Assembly: GCA_036675275.1 (NCBI GenBank)
Contig: JAKFFG010000005.1
Coordinates: 434,001 to 498,000, forward strand
Origin: Pollutimonas sp036675275
GTDB taxonomy: Bacteria; Pseudomonadota; Gammaproteobacteria; Burkholderiales; Burkholderiaceae_B
DNA: 64,000 nucleotides
Reading direction: 5' to 3'
The notes under the pieces: generated by a model
Database searches by the model: none
The model's input: only the letters and a program-made list of their open reading frames with translations
What the model was told of the DNA's origin: nothing
Part shown: positions 7,661 to 15,525 of the stretch, piece by piece
How the letters are laid out: each line of letters opens with the position of its first letter
How positions within the stretch are numbered: the first letter of the stretch is position 1
Made by a program: the position numbers and the translations under genes

Positions 7661-9522
7661 TAACGCCTCCCCATCTGCTGGGATATAGGCCCGTTATTCT
7701 TCAGGTCAGTAAGCACGATCGTTGTCACGTATTCCTTGCCATTGAACATGGGGCCGCTCGACTTGGCCTGTACCGGCTGGCTGGACTGATTGATGATGTT
7801 GAATACTGGAGCGCCATTGCCGCCGCCCGACATAGAACTGGCGCCAACCACGCCGCCGCCCGCATACCCACGCAAGCGCATCGACTCGACGCGACTCACG
7901 CCGCCATTGCGCCGCACATCATCCTGGCTGAACACGACTTCGCCGGCATGGACAATACCCTTTGGCTCGTACTTGCCGCCGTGTCCGGTGAAGCCGCCTG
8001 AGTCGAACGCCGTAAAGTTGCTCGATGGCCGCAGTGTGTCGTTGAGGTTTATCCCTGGCTGCGCTGTGACGCCAGTCATTGCGTTGCCGAACAGGCTGCC
8101 GGCGATATTGCCTAGAATCCCGCCAATTTGCCCCGTCTTATCAAAGTCGCCAAACATGGCTTTCGCTAGATTGGCAGCGGCAGCATCGGCGGCCATGCGC
8201 ATAATCATGTCGCCGAACTTGCTGCCGATGTTGTCAAAGTTGCCCGAGAGAATGTCGTACAGACCATCCCCGAGCGATTGTTGGATGCCTCGTGCGGCCT
8301 CTAGGGAGAACTCGCCTACGCTATCGAATGTATCTTCGGCCTTCAGTTGGAATGATTCAAGGACCGTTACGCCGTCCTCGCCAATCATCTCGATCAGCGT
8401 TTCCATGTCGTTAAAGACGATGGGGCGGTCTTCCTTCTTGGCCTTTGATGGCTTTGGCGGCGTGCCTCCGCGGTTGCCGGCTACCGTAATCGGAGCCATC
8501 GCAGAAATCGGCAAATCGTCAGGAAACATTCCGCCGAGCTGAGCGTTTATTTCCTCACGAACAATTGCCAATCGGGCTTTAGCTGCGGCCAGCCCTTTCT
8601 TCATGATCGCGTTGTTTATGCCGCCTTCCGCGTTTGGGACTATGGCCCTTTCAAGCTCTTCAATTTCTTCAATAAGGCGCATCTGCTCTGCTAGCGGGTC
8701 GCTGCTCGGTCCGAATACTGCGCTTTCAGTTGCCGCCAGGGCTCCTATCCAGAAACTCTTTGACTCTTTCGCGGCGTTGCGAAACTCCGTTGCAGCGCTG
8801 GTCAAGGCAGGAATCAGGATCTGGACAATATCGTTGGCAGCCGCTTTGGTCATCAACTGCACATCATCAAGCGCCTTGTCGAATTCGACCGCTTGAGCAA
8901 CCGCCTCATCCTTCAGGACAATTCCAAGGCTAGATGCTTCATCGCCCATCATCTTCATGCCGGCCGCGTTATCCTTGAGCAGCGGTATCAGTAACGAGCT
9001 ATCGGAGGCCATCGCCTCCATGTAGAAAATCATTTCCGATTGCGATAGTCCGGCTTTCTCTAAGCTCCTGACAAACAAACCAAGTGCGTCAGGGCCGGAT
9101 AGCTTCTGGAACGATTCGGCGGTCAAGCCGATCTTCGGGGCGATATTCTCGAAGAAATCGGCCATCGGGCCGCCGCCAGTGGTGATGAAATCCCCTACGC
9201 GGTCCTGTACGTCTTTCAGAATATCGGCCAGCTTACCTTGCTCTATGCCGACAGACTGCGCTCCGTACGCCCACTTTTGGAACGTCTCTGTAGATGAATT
9301 CGACAGCGTGGCAAATCGGTCTAGCTCACGCGCAGTATTGCCTAGGTTGACCGCCATCGCGGCGATAGACACTCCGGCCGTAACCGCGGCGGCGCCGATA
9401 GTCGCGCCCCATGCCTTGACTGTCTTCTCCATCTCCTGCAGACGCTTCTCTGCCCGCTTGGTGTCGCTTGAGAACGAGCCCGTCTTTAGCAGGAGATCGA
9501 TGACGATACTTCCAGCAGCCAT
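7660..9522 (-). CDS. Tail tape measure protein
   Basis: A 620-residue protein that should set tail length and be ejected with the DNA. Residues about 20-60 are a charged coiled coil (KRAEKRLQEMEKTVKAWG), followed by a long helical region with hydrophobic patches. The C-terminal part from about 450 is Gly/Ala/Met-rich and carries the tape-measure ending (HAGEVVFSQDDVRRNGGVSRVE). Established tail rulers give roughly 1.5 angstrom per residue, so a tail of about 90 nm is expected. It lies downstream of the frameshifted chaperone pair, the invariant siphophage order. Confidence 0.9.
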   Translation of the reverse strand: MAAGSIVIDLLLKTGSFSSDTKRAEKRLQEMEKTVKAWGATIGAAAVTAGVSIAAMAVNLGNTARELDRFATLSNSSTETFQKWAYGAQSVGIEQGKLADILKDVQDRVGDFITTGGGPMADFFENIAPKIGLTAESFQKLSGPDALGLFVRSLEKAGLSQSEMIFYMEAMASDSSLLIPLLKDNAAGMKMMGDEASSLGIVLKDEAVAQAVEFDKALDDVQLMTKAAANDIVQILIPALTSAATEFRNAAKESKSFWIGALAATESAVFGPSSDPLAEQMRLIEEIEELERAIVPNAEGGINNAIMKKGLAAAKARLAIVREEINAQLGGMFPDDLPISAMAPITVAGNRGGTPPKPSKAKKEDRPIVFNDMETLIEMIGEDGVTVLESFQLKAEDTFDSVGEFSLEAARGIQQSLGDGLYDILSGNFDNIGSKFGDMIMRMAADAAAANLAKAMFGDFDKTGQIGGILGNIAGSLFGNAMTGVTAQPGINLNDTLRPSSNFTAFDSGGFTGHGGKYEPKGIVHAGEVVFSQDDVRRNGGVSRVESMRLRGYAGGGVVGASSMSGGGNGAPVFNIINQSSQPVQAKSSGPMFNGKEYVTTIVLTDLKNNGPISQQMGRR

Positions 9523-9524
9523 AT

Positions 9525-9836
9525 TTATCTCTTAGGAGGTTTCATGCCGAACGCGGCAAAGGTTTTCATGTCGGCCTCTGAGTAATCCTCATCAACCCGG
9601 GACGGTTGCAGCCACTCGATCTTGTCCGCCACATTGCCGCCGCTCATGCTGACCGCTACCAGTGCGGACGGCCGGTGGTATCTGTGCAAATCATCGAACG
9701 GAGCCTGTACGTAGAAGTCCTGCCAGGCCTCGAACTCGCGCTGCGTCATGGCCTGCTTCCACTCAGCGACCGTGCGGCCGCCGAGCGCCAGGGCTAGGGT
9801 GTGCCAGAAGTGGTCGTTACTTCCGGCTTTGAGTCC
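9525..9836 (-). CDS. Tail assembly chaperone, C-terminal (T) part made by -1 frameshift
   Basis: This frame has no convincing start of its own and is entered from the upstream chaperone gene by a -1 shift at A-AAA-AAG (9836-9842). From the slip it reads GLKAGSNDHFWHTLALALGG and continues with TVAEWKQAMTQREFEAWQDF, the conserved ending of lambda gpGT-type chaperones. It yields 103 residues, so the fusion would be 207. The extension is needed in lambda to bridge tape measure and tail tube subunits. An ATG at 9749 inside this frame has no need to be used. Confidence 0.85.
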   Translation of the reverse strand, partial: GLKAGSNDHFWHTLALALGGRTVAEWKQAMTQREFEAWQDFYVQAPFDDLHRYHRPSALVAVSMSGGNVADKIEWLQPSRVDEDYSEADMKTFAAFGMKPPKR

Positions 9837-10147
9837 TTTTTTTTGTCACCTTGACCGTTGATCTCCATAATCACCGCAAATATTGCGTTCATTGGAGCCG
9901 GCTTAAGTTGCAGGGCGCGCTCAATGGTGATGGCCTTGGACCCGTCAGGATTGACCAGGCTTGCAACAATGAGCGGCGCAATGGCAATGGCGCGCTTGTC
10001 ATCATCGTCGGAGTTGCGCGCAATCACGTAGCGGTTGAACTCGACAGCGGGAAGCTCTTTGAAGTGGAGCTTGTGCTTCTTGCCATCGGGAAGCTCAACC
10101 TCGCGCTCATGGACGGTCGCGGATACAAATAGGGAATCGTCAAGCAT
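9794..10147 (-). CDS. Tail assembly chaperone, N-terminal (G) protein
   Basis: A 117-residue protein corresponding to lambda gpG. It coats the tape measure protein before tube polymerisation. It ends with a hydrophilic tail (GQGDKKKDSKPEVTTTSGTP). The eight-A run on the coding strand (9837-9844) holds the slippery heptamer A-AAA-AAG in the zero frame, 14 codons before the stop. ATG 10147 overlaps the TAA of the tail tube gene. A minority of ribosomes would make the longer GT product. Confidence 0.88.
   Translation of the reverse strand: MLDDSLFVSATVHEREVELPDGKKHKLHFKELPAVEFNRYVIARNSDDDDKRAIAIAPLIVASLVNPDGSKAITIERALQLKPAPMNAIFAVIMEINGQGDKKKDSKPEVTTTSGTP
9836..9842 (-). promoter_or_regulatory. 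-1 programmed ribosomal frameshift site A-AAA-AAG
   Basis: Zero-frame codons are GAC AAA AAA AAG GAC. Slipping both tRNAs back one base keeps AAA/AAA pairing and continues as GGA CTC AAA. The new frame runs uninterrupted for 103 codons and has the family's C-terminal signature. Confidence 0.85.
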
Positions 10148-10632
10148 TACGCGGCTTCCTTGAATACCCAGGCAACGGGGCCAGAGCGCTGTAGTGACAG
10201 CGTGCCGCGCACGACTTCGTTGGTGGAGATGTCGATTGTGACTTCGGAGACGAACGCGGTAAGTTTGACGCTTGTGCGGGCTGTAGCTGCCGGCTGCGTG
10301 AATACATCAACAACCAGCGTGGGGGCTTCCGTTCCGTCAGACAAAGCGACAATCCATTCGATCTTGTCGCCAGATGCTTTCAGGTCGAACAATGCCTGCT
10401 GGCTTGCTTCGCTTGGCTTGAATACGAAAGGCACTGACATAGCCCCAGGTGATGCAAGGCCCGCGGTAAACGATTCTTCCTCAAGCTCGTCAAGGCATGT
10501 GTCGTTGATCTGCGAACGTGTGCCTGCGCCGACGCCGGTTATGCCAGTTGGGCATGTCATTTTCATCACTGCAGGGACTTCGCCGTGGACGAAGAAAAGG
10601 CCTGTGCCTTGAGTCTTTACGCTGTCAACCAT
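10147..10632 (-). CDS. Major tail tube protein
   Basis: A 161-residue protein placed directly before the chaperone pair, the standard site of the tail tube subunit. It is beta-rich and has a Thr/Ser/Val C-terminal half (SEVTIDISTNEVVRGTLSLQ) like lambda gpV-type tube proteins. ATG 10632 is chosen because GGAG lies eight bases upstream. A terminator hairpin at 10646-10669 comes just before it, so its high expression depends on read-through or antitermination. Confidence 0.8.
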   Translation of the reverse strand: MVDSVKTQGTGLFFVHGEVPAVMKMTCPTGITGVGAGTRSQINDTCLDELEEESFTAGLASPGAMSVPFVFKPSEASQQALFDLKASGDKIEWIVALSDGTEAPTLVVDVFTQPAATARTSVKLTAFVSEVTIDISTNEVVRGTLSLQRSGPVAWVFKEAA

Positions 10633-10645
10633 GTGAAGCTCCAAT

Positions 10646-10669
10646 AAAAAAGCCCTCACATGGAGGGCT
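10646..10669 (-). terminator. Terminator-like hairpin upstream of the tail tube gene
   Basis: On the minus strand AGCCCTC-CATGT-GAGGGCT is followed by a run of T. It lies inside the late operon, 20 bases after one gene and 14 before the next. Confidence 0.65.
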
Positions 10670-10689
10670 GAAAGAAAGTGAATTAGGGG

Positions 10690-11046
10690 TTATCTGCTGC
10701 GGATAATGTCGACTTCGATAGTCACGACGTACAGCAACGTGTCATCCTCGCGCATATCGCGGATCAGCCTGTTCGCGTGGCCTGCACCGTCCAGAGCATC
10801 GCGCACCGCGTAGGCCAGCGTCTCGACCTGCGTATCGTTCGTGTCGTAGCAATCAATCTGTACTGTGTCGAAATCGGCGCATGGGGTGCCGGATATCTGG
10901 TCTTCAGGCCGGTTATTGACCAGAAACCACGTGATATACGGCGTCACAACGCCCTGCGGCGCGCTGCCGTGGCGATAGATGCGATTGGCTACCAGGGATA
11001 GGACCGTGGCGTTTGATCGCAGCAGCGGGTAGATCAGAGGCAGCAT
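10690..11046 (-). CDS. Tail completion protein, DUF3168 type
   Basis: A 118-residue protein with the DUF3168 pattern: N-terminal MLPLIYPLLRSNATVLSLVA, then PYITW, and a Cys/Asp-containing strand DTVQIDCYD. Members cap the tail end at the head-tail joint (gp17/gpU-like). Its ATG at 11046 abuts the stop of the HK97-gp10 gene, part of the connector block. Confidence 0.8.
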   Translation of the reverse strand: MLPLIYPLLRSNATVLSLVANRIYRHGSAPQGVVTPYITWFLVNNRPEDQISGTPCADFDTVQIDCYDTNDTQVETLAYAVRDALDGAGHANRLIRDMREDDTLLYVVTIEVDIIRSR

Positions 11047-11606
11047 TACCGTTTCCCTGCGTTTTGTTGAGCTAGTTTCTTGACGATCTTATTGACCCGC
11101 TTGACCAGATCATCGGAGGTTACTTGGATCGCCTCTTGTGCCTTTGTCTTGAATGCCGGGCGCAACCAGGGCGTAGCGGCCTGCTTGCTGGTGCCATACT
11201 CCATCATGAAGGCAATGTCATTGGCCTTTACCACCTGGCGCTTTATCTCGCGAACGCGCCGCTTCGATTTCCCTGTCCTGCGCGATGCGCGCTTGCGCTC
11301 GCCGCCTGTTGGGTGGTCCTTGTAGCTGACCGCGACGATATATCGTTCGCCTTTGCCGCCCCTGATGTTCTTGCGAAGAGGGACGATGTTCTTTTCGGTA
11401 AATCCGGTGCTTTCGGTTATTCCTGTCTTGCCGGGCGCTGCTACGGCAGACTTGAAATTACTCCTGGCCTGCGTGACGATCACCATTGCGCCCTTACGAA
11501 GGGCTGCGCGAACAGGGCCGCCGCGACGCGAAACTAACTCAGGAGGTAAAGATTTAAGAGTGCTTAATACACCTTCCATGCCATGTAAATTCATCTCTAC
11601 TTTCAT
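11046..11606 (-). CDS. HK97 gp10-family head-tail joining protein
   Basis: A 186-residue basic protein. The family ending (MMEYGTSKQAATPWLRPAFK) is the hallmark of HK97 gp10-like tail terminator proteins. The middle (about 95-125) is unusually Lys/Arg-rich (KRASRRTGKSKRRVREIKRQ) and may touch DNA or be flexible. It overlaps the head-tail adaptor gene by four bases. Confidence 0.83.
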   Translation of the reverse strand: MKVEMNLHGMEGVLSTLKSLPPELVSRRGGPVRAALRKGAMVIVTQARSNFKSAVAAPGKTGITESTGFTEKNIVPLRKNIRGGKGERYIVAVSYKDHPTGGERKRASRRTGKSKRRVREIKRQVVKANDIAFMMEYGTSKQAATPWLRPAFKTKAQEAIQVTSDDLVKRVNKIVKKLAQQNAGKR

Positions 11607-11947
11607 TGCCCGCTCCCCGTGCCCTCGCTACACGGCAACGTCAGGTATTCCAGACCACTAACCTTGTCCGCCAAAACCCCTTGTATGTCATAGAACTTGC
11701 CGCGATGGACAATACGCATCGTTGCGTCCACGCCTTCGCGATAGCGGATCACAATGCGCGCCGATATCTGAGACTGTCCGGCTGATGACTGGATGAACTC
11801 GCGGGCAGATAGAGGCTCGACGGAAGCCCATACTTTGGCGACTTCGGCCCATCCTTCGGTGATGGCGCCAGTGTTAGGGTCTTGCGTTTCGCCCCATGCC
11901 TGCAGGGAGACGCGGTGGCGGAGCTTGCCGGCTTGCAAGGTAGCCAT
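11603..11947 (-). CDS. Head closure / head-tail adaptor protein (SPP1 gp16-like)
   Basis: A 114-residue beta-barrel-type protein of the phage head-tail adaptor family, with typical elements LRHRVSLQ, WASVEPLSAREF and IRYREGVDATMRI. It would bind below the portal connector and hold DNA in. It is adjacent to the gp6-like connector gene, with one base between. Confidence 0.85.
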   Translation of the reverse strand: MATLQAGKLRHRVSLQAWGETQDPNTGAITEGWAEVAKVWASVEPLSAREFIQSSAGQSQISARIVIRYREGVDATMRIVHRGKFYDIQGVLADKVSGLEYLTLPCSEGTGSGQ

Positions 11948-12283
11948 CTACACCCCCAACTGGCGCCGGTATGGCTGCAACAGGTACAGTGAATTCATAG
12001 GAAGCTCGGCCGCCGACACGCCAGTAACCACATCCTCGCGGTTCGCATACAAATGGCCGGTAATCAGCAGAACTGCGGCGCGGATTAGGTCGTCAGCAAC
12101 AACCGGATCATCGCCAGCCGAACCGTCAAGTATCGCAGCGGCCATGCTGTCAGCGTCGTCGTAGACATTGCGATTCAAGAACTGTTGCGCGAACGCCTCG
12201 GCCGCCGCCACGTACACGGACACATCATCATCGGCCTCGATGCGAAGGTGATTGCGTACTTGCAGGTCGGTGACGTAAGGCAT
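11948..12283 (-). CDS. Head-tail connector protein (HK97 gp6-like)
   Basis: A 111-residue helical protein starting YVTDLQVRNHLRIEADDD and continuing with AAAEAFAQQFLNRNVY, the pattern of phage gp6-like connectors (first adaptor ring under the portal). The start at 12283 overlaps the stop of the small upstream gene. Confidence 0.85.
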   Translation of the reverse strand: MPYVTDLQVRNHLRIEADDDVSVYVAAAEAFAQQFLNRNVYDDADSMAAAILDGSAGDDPVVADDLIRAAVLLITGHLYANREDVVTGVSAAELPMNSLYLLQPYRRQLGV

Positions 12284-12477
12284 TATTTGCCCTTGCGCGA
12301 TGGTTTGGCTGGCTCTTCGTGAGTAACTTTTGTCTGATACTCTTTCGATTCGACTTCTTTTATCCAGCCCAATCCTCGCAACTGTTTCAGCTGCGCTGGC
12401 GTGACCTCAATTTCGGCGCCTTTCTCGACGCGGCCAAGCTGGTCGTGCAAAAATCGTTTTGATGCTGTGATCTTCAT
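12283..12477 (-). CDS. Small phage protein between capsid and connector genes
   Basis: A 64-residue basic protein. ATG 12477 is preferred because GGAGAAAGCT precedes it. The region KRFLHDQLGRVEKGAEIEVTPAQLKQLRGLGWI resembles the short fold often found after capsid genes. A role in capsid-connector assembly is a guess from position. Confidence 0.65.
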   Translation of the reverse strand: MKITASKRFLHDQLGRVEKGAEIEVTPAQLKQLRGLGWIKEVESKEYQTKVTHEEPAKPSRKGK

Positions 12478-12497
12478 AGCTTTCTCCAAAACAGTAA

Positions 12498-12519
12498 GGG
12501 CCAGCCCGAAGGCCAGCCC
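12498..12519 (-). other. Stable hairpin after the capsid gene
   Basis: On the minus strand a 9-bp stem with two G-T pairs closes a TTCG tetraloop. It is followed by TTACTGTTTT, not a strong T run. It may protect capsid mRNA from 3' decay or partly terminate. Confidence 0.5.
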
Positions 12520-12525
12520 ATTTAC

Positions 12526-13659
12526 TTACACGGCGGTGATTGGACCGTACATGATGCCGGACGGCACATCTACCGCCAGGCCGAGCCGCTCTTCTGCCCG
12601 TATGGTCACAAGGTTCATTGTGAAGTCCTTGTCGACGTAGCCCATTTCCACTGTTGCGCCTTGGCGCTGGTAGATAGTGGCCGACGTGCGCAACGCACCG
12701 ATCAACAGGTTTCCTGCTGGAATGTGGTTGGACAAAACGATCTGGACGCCAAACACACTCATGCCGGCCGCTGTTCCAGGCGCGCCGTACAGGTACGCGC
12801 CAGTAGCGCCATCTGCCCGAGCAATCTCAAGCGCCGCCCAATCGGCAGGGTTGACAATCACGGTGTCGGGCGCACGGCCGACAGCCCACAGCGCGTACTT
12901 GGCCTTGTTGATGGAGTCGGCAAGGTTGGCGCCAGAGGCAGCGGTAAAGGCAGTGAAGTTGCCAGTGTCAGTAAGCCCAGAGAGATTCGGCGCCACACCG
13001 TCACCAACAATAAGCTGCCGCTCAATACGCTGAGCAAGGCCATCGCGCAAGCGCGAGTCAATGTAAGCGATCACCGCAGGGGCGTCGGCCAGAAGCTGGT
13101 TCGATACTTTGATCCAGTGGGCGACAGTGGTAATCGGCACGTTGTACTGCTCGAACGTGATATCCGATTCTGGCTTTGCGGTGCCCTCTGCGGTTTCCGC
13201 CGCGTCGTTTGTCCAGGACAATTCACGCAGAGCATTAACCATGTTGCTGGTAACTGCAATGGTGGGGATTATCTGGCGAACGGTCAGAGGCAGGAAGTTG
13301 CCGGGGATAATTCCGGGCCGCTGATCCGGGAAGGTGGTCGTAGTGCCGGTAACGACAGTGTTCTTTACGTCGATACGCGCACGCTGAACCTGCCCGGTGA
13401 CCAACTGCTTGTACTGCTCGGACTTGACGAACTCTTGACCGGCAGTAATGTCGGCGCCCTTGTCGAGGCCCGCCGAATCCATCTTCTGCGCAAGCTCGGT
13501 AACGGTAGATTCGAACTTTTCGGACAGCGCCCGCACTTCGTTTTTGGTGGATTCATCGACTTCGCCCAGGTCTTTCAGACGAGCGTCGTACTTTTCCATT
13601 GCGGCCTTGACTGCTGCGCCGTGGGTATCCAGGGCGGCTTTAATTTCATTGGTATCCAT
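12526..13659 (-). CDS. Major capsid protein, HK97 fold
   Basis: A 377-residue precursor. The first about 90 residues are charged and coiled coil (delta domain acting as internal scaffold). The prohead protease should remove them. The mature part has HK97-type elements: an E-loop region around VTGTTTTFPDQRPGIIPG, the spine helix, and the P-domain ending VTIRAEERLGLAVDVP. Whether it forms HK97 cross-links cannot be told from sequence. It follows the protease with overlapping stop and start. Confidence 0.93.
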   Translation of the reverse strand: MDTNEIKAALDTHGAAVKAAMEKYDARLKDLGEVDESTKNEVRALSEKFESTVTELAQKMDSAGLDKGADITAGQEFVKSEQYKQLVTGQVQRARIDVKNTVVTGTTTTFPDQRPGIIPGNFLPLTVRQIIPTIAVTSNMVNALRELSWTNDAAETAEGTAKPESDITFEQYNVPITTVAHWIKVSNQLLADAPAVIAYIDSRLRDGLAQRIERQLIVGDGVAPNLSGLTDTGNFTAFTAASGANLADSINKAKYALWAVGRAPDTVIVNPADWAALEIARADGATGAYLYGAPGTAAGMSVFGVQIVLSNHIPAGNLLIGALRTSATIYQRQGATVEMGYVDKDFTMNLVTIRAEERLGLAVDVPSGIMYGPITAV

Positions 13660-14318
13660 TAGGATGCTCCATTGGTGATTTTGAGGGTTGCCGCTTGAAT
13701 TGCGGCGAGTAGATCGCTGGTTTGGGTTTCTGCCTCACGATCACCGAGAGCCAATGCCTTCACGCGAGCCACCAGCGCTGTCGCGTGAGTCCTTGAAAAC
13801 CCGCCTTCATCGCGAAGGATGGCTTCAATTTCCTTGAGTGTTTCAGCCTCTTGTATGGCTGACTTCACATCGTTGATTTGGGCAGCCAGGTCAGCGGGAG
13901 ATTCCACTACGCTGATTTCAACCAGGTCGATTTCATGCAGGTCTGCGCCGCCATGGTCGTTTTGCACCGACTTAACCGGCCGGTAGCCGATAGACATGCC
14001 GGTAATGGCGCCGTGCTTTAGGCTCGCGTATACGTCCTGAGCCTTGCTGTGCCCTGGAGTTAGCTCGCCCTCCACGTACAGGCCAACGTCGTCCTCGCGA
14101 ATATCTAGCCACTTGCCGATTACGTCGCCATAGTGATTCCAGCGCATCTGGATTGGACGGTTGCGGCCCTCAATCGTGGCTTTGTAGGCGCCAGGAAAAA
14201 TCGTGTCGCCGTAGGAGTCAACGCCATTCCAGACAGATGCATAGCCGGAAAAAAAGCCCTTGCGGGCTTCGTCGAACTTGACGGCGGTATGCTCAAGGCT
14301 GAGTAGTTTGTGGTGCAT
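13659..14318 (-). CDS. Prohead protease, HK97 family (S78)
   Basis: A 219-residue serine protease that matures the capsid. The catalytic His is in MRWNHYG (about 62) and the Ser in GAITGMSIGY (about 109). The third residue probably lies in EIDLVEISVVESPAD. The C-terminal 70 residues are helical and probably removed by self-cleavage. It overlaps the portal gene by 26 bases and the capsid gene by one. Confidence 0.92.
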   Translation of the reverse strand: MHHKLLSLEHTAVKFDEARKGFFSGYASVWNGVDSYGDTIFPGAYKATIEGRNRPIQMRWNHYGDVIGKWLDIREDDVGLYVEGELTPGHSKAQDVYASLKHGAITGMSIGYRPVKSVQNDHGGADLHEIDLVEISVVESPADLAAQINDVKSAIQEAETLKEIEAILRDEGGFSRTHATALVARVKALALGDREAETQTSDLLAAIQAATLKITNGAS

Positions 14319-15525
14319 TTATTGCCCCTTCGGTTTGCTGCCCTAGCTTCTCAATGGGCGTCATGTTGATCTGTGAAAGCAAGGAGTCACCGCCCTCTAC
14401 GCGGGGCCAGCCCTCAATTCGGCGTACTTCGTTAGGGGTTAGGATGGTTCCGGCGACGGCTGTTCGGTAGCCTTCAAGGCGCGATTTAAGATCGGAGCGC
14501 AGCAGGCCCTCGAAATCGAATTCAAGTTCGTACTGCTTGGCCTCAGACTCTGAGAATAGGTTGGCAGACGCGGAAGCCTCGAACCGCTCAAGGTATGGGC
14601 GCAGGTTCAGCTTGTAGAAGCCAGCAACCAACTGCTCGATACCGCTTCCCCATGTCGTAGATCCCGCCGTATCGTTCACCAAAACGGACGGGACGCCGAA
14701 CCAGCGGCAGATTTCCTCCAGCTGATAGCGGCGCGATGCAAGCAATTCGATATCCTGAGGAGACATGGAGATCGCGTCGAACTTCATGCCCGACTCAAGA
14801 ACCAACAAACGATCATCCGTTCCAGTGGTCAGGGTCGCGAAGTTCGCGCGGGCCGCGTCGCGCTGAACAGGCGTTAACAGGCGGTCAAACGACAGAACGC
14901 CCGAAGGTTTGCCGCCGTTCCCGTATATTTTCGTGACGGTACTCTCTGCAGCCTGAGCAATCCCCATCACATTCCGCCCGAAAGCGAGCGGAGATTTGCC
15001 AATAATGGCGTTTCCGTACAGCTTCACATGCCAGATTGACTCAGATGAGTACACATCAACGTTGCCATCAGCCGTGTATGTATAGATAACCGACCCATCA
15101 GCCAGCAATTGGGGCTCGACCTGTGCCGACATAAGCGGCAACAGAGCGCGTATTTCGCCACCGACACGGTTAATTTTTGCGTAACAGTTGCCGTGCAGGG
15201 CAAGGTTAAGCATCATCGTCTCGAAAAACTCTTGCTTTGTCTGGTAGCGGTTCACCTTTCGGGCCATGAGCCGCGCCATCCAGTGCGTATCATCTACTAC
15301 GCGCCCCTCTGGCGTCTTGCGGTATACGGTAATAGGAAGGCTTGCCACCGTCTCAGATAACAGCCTCACACACGCCCACACGGCGGACAGTTGCATGGCT
15401 GAATCCTCAGTCACGCAGGCTGCAGCTGGCGCATCGTACCCGCCCGGGCCGGGCTGTTGGACGCCAGCGTTACGCCGCGAGCCTCCCATGCCGAACCATG
15501 AGCCTATGGTTGTCCAAAACGCCAT
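14293..15525 (-). CDS. Portal protein, HK97 family
   Basis: A 410-residue protein forming the dodecameric ring through which DNA passes. The signature MQLSAVWACVRLLSETVASLP is near residue 43, with the later motif WFGVPSVLVNDTAGSTTWGS. The hydrophobic start MAFWTTIGSWFGMGG is common in this family. It begins one base after the terminase stop and ends overlapping the protease start. Confidence 0.93.
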   Translation of the reverse strand: MAFWTTIGSWFGMGGSRRNAGVQQPGPGGYDAPAAACVTEDSAMQLSAVWACVRLLSETVASLPITVYRKTPEGRVVDDTHWMARLMARKVNRYQTKQEFFETMMLNLALHGNCYAKINRVGGEIRALLPLMSAQVEPQLLADGSVIYTYTADGNVDVYSSESIWHVKLYGNAIIGKSPLAFGRNVMGIAQAAESTVTKIYGNGGKPSGVLSFDRLLTPVQRDAARANFATLTTGTDDRLLVLESGMKFDAISMSPQDIELLASRRYQLEEICRWFGVPSVLVNDTAGSTTWGSGIEQLVAGFYKLNLRPYLERFEASASANLFSESEAKQYELEFDFEGLLRSDLKSRLEGYRTAVAGTILTPNEVRRIEGWPRVEGGDSLLSQINMTPIEKLGQQTEGAINAPQTTQP

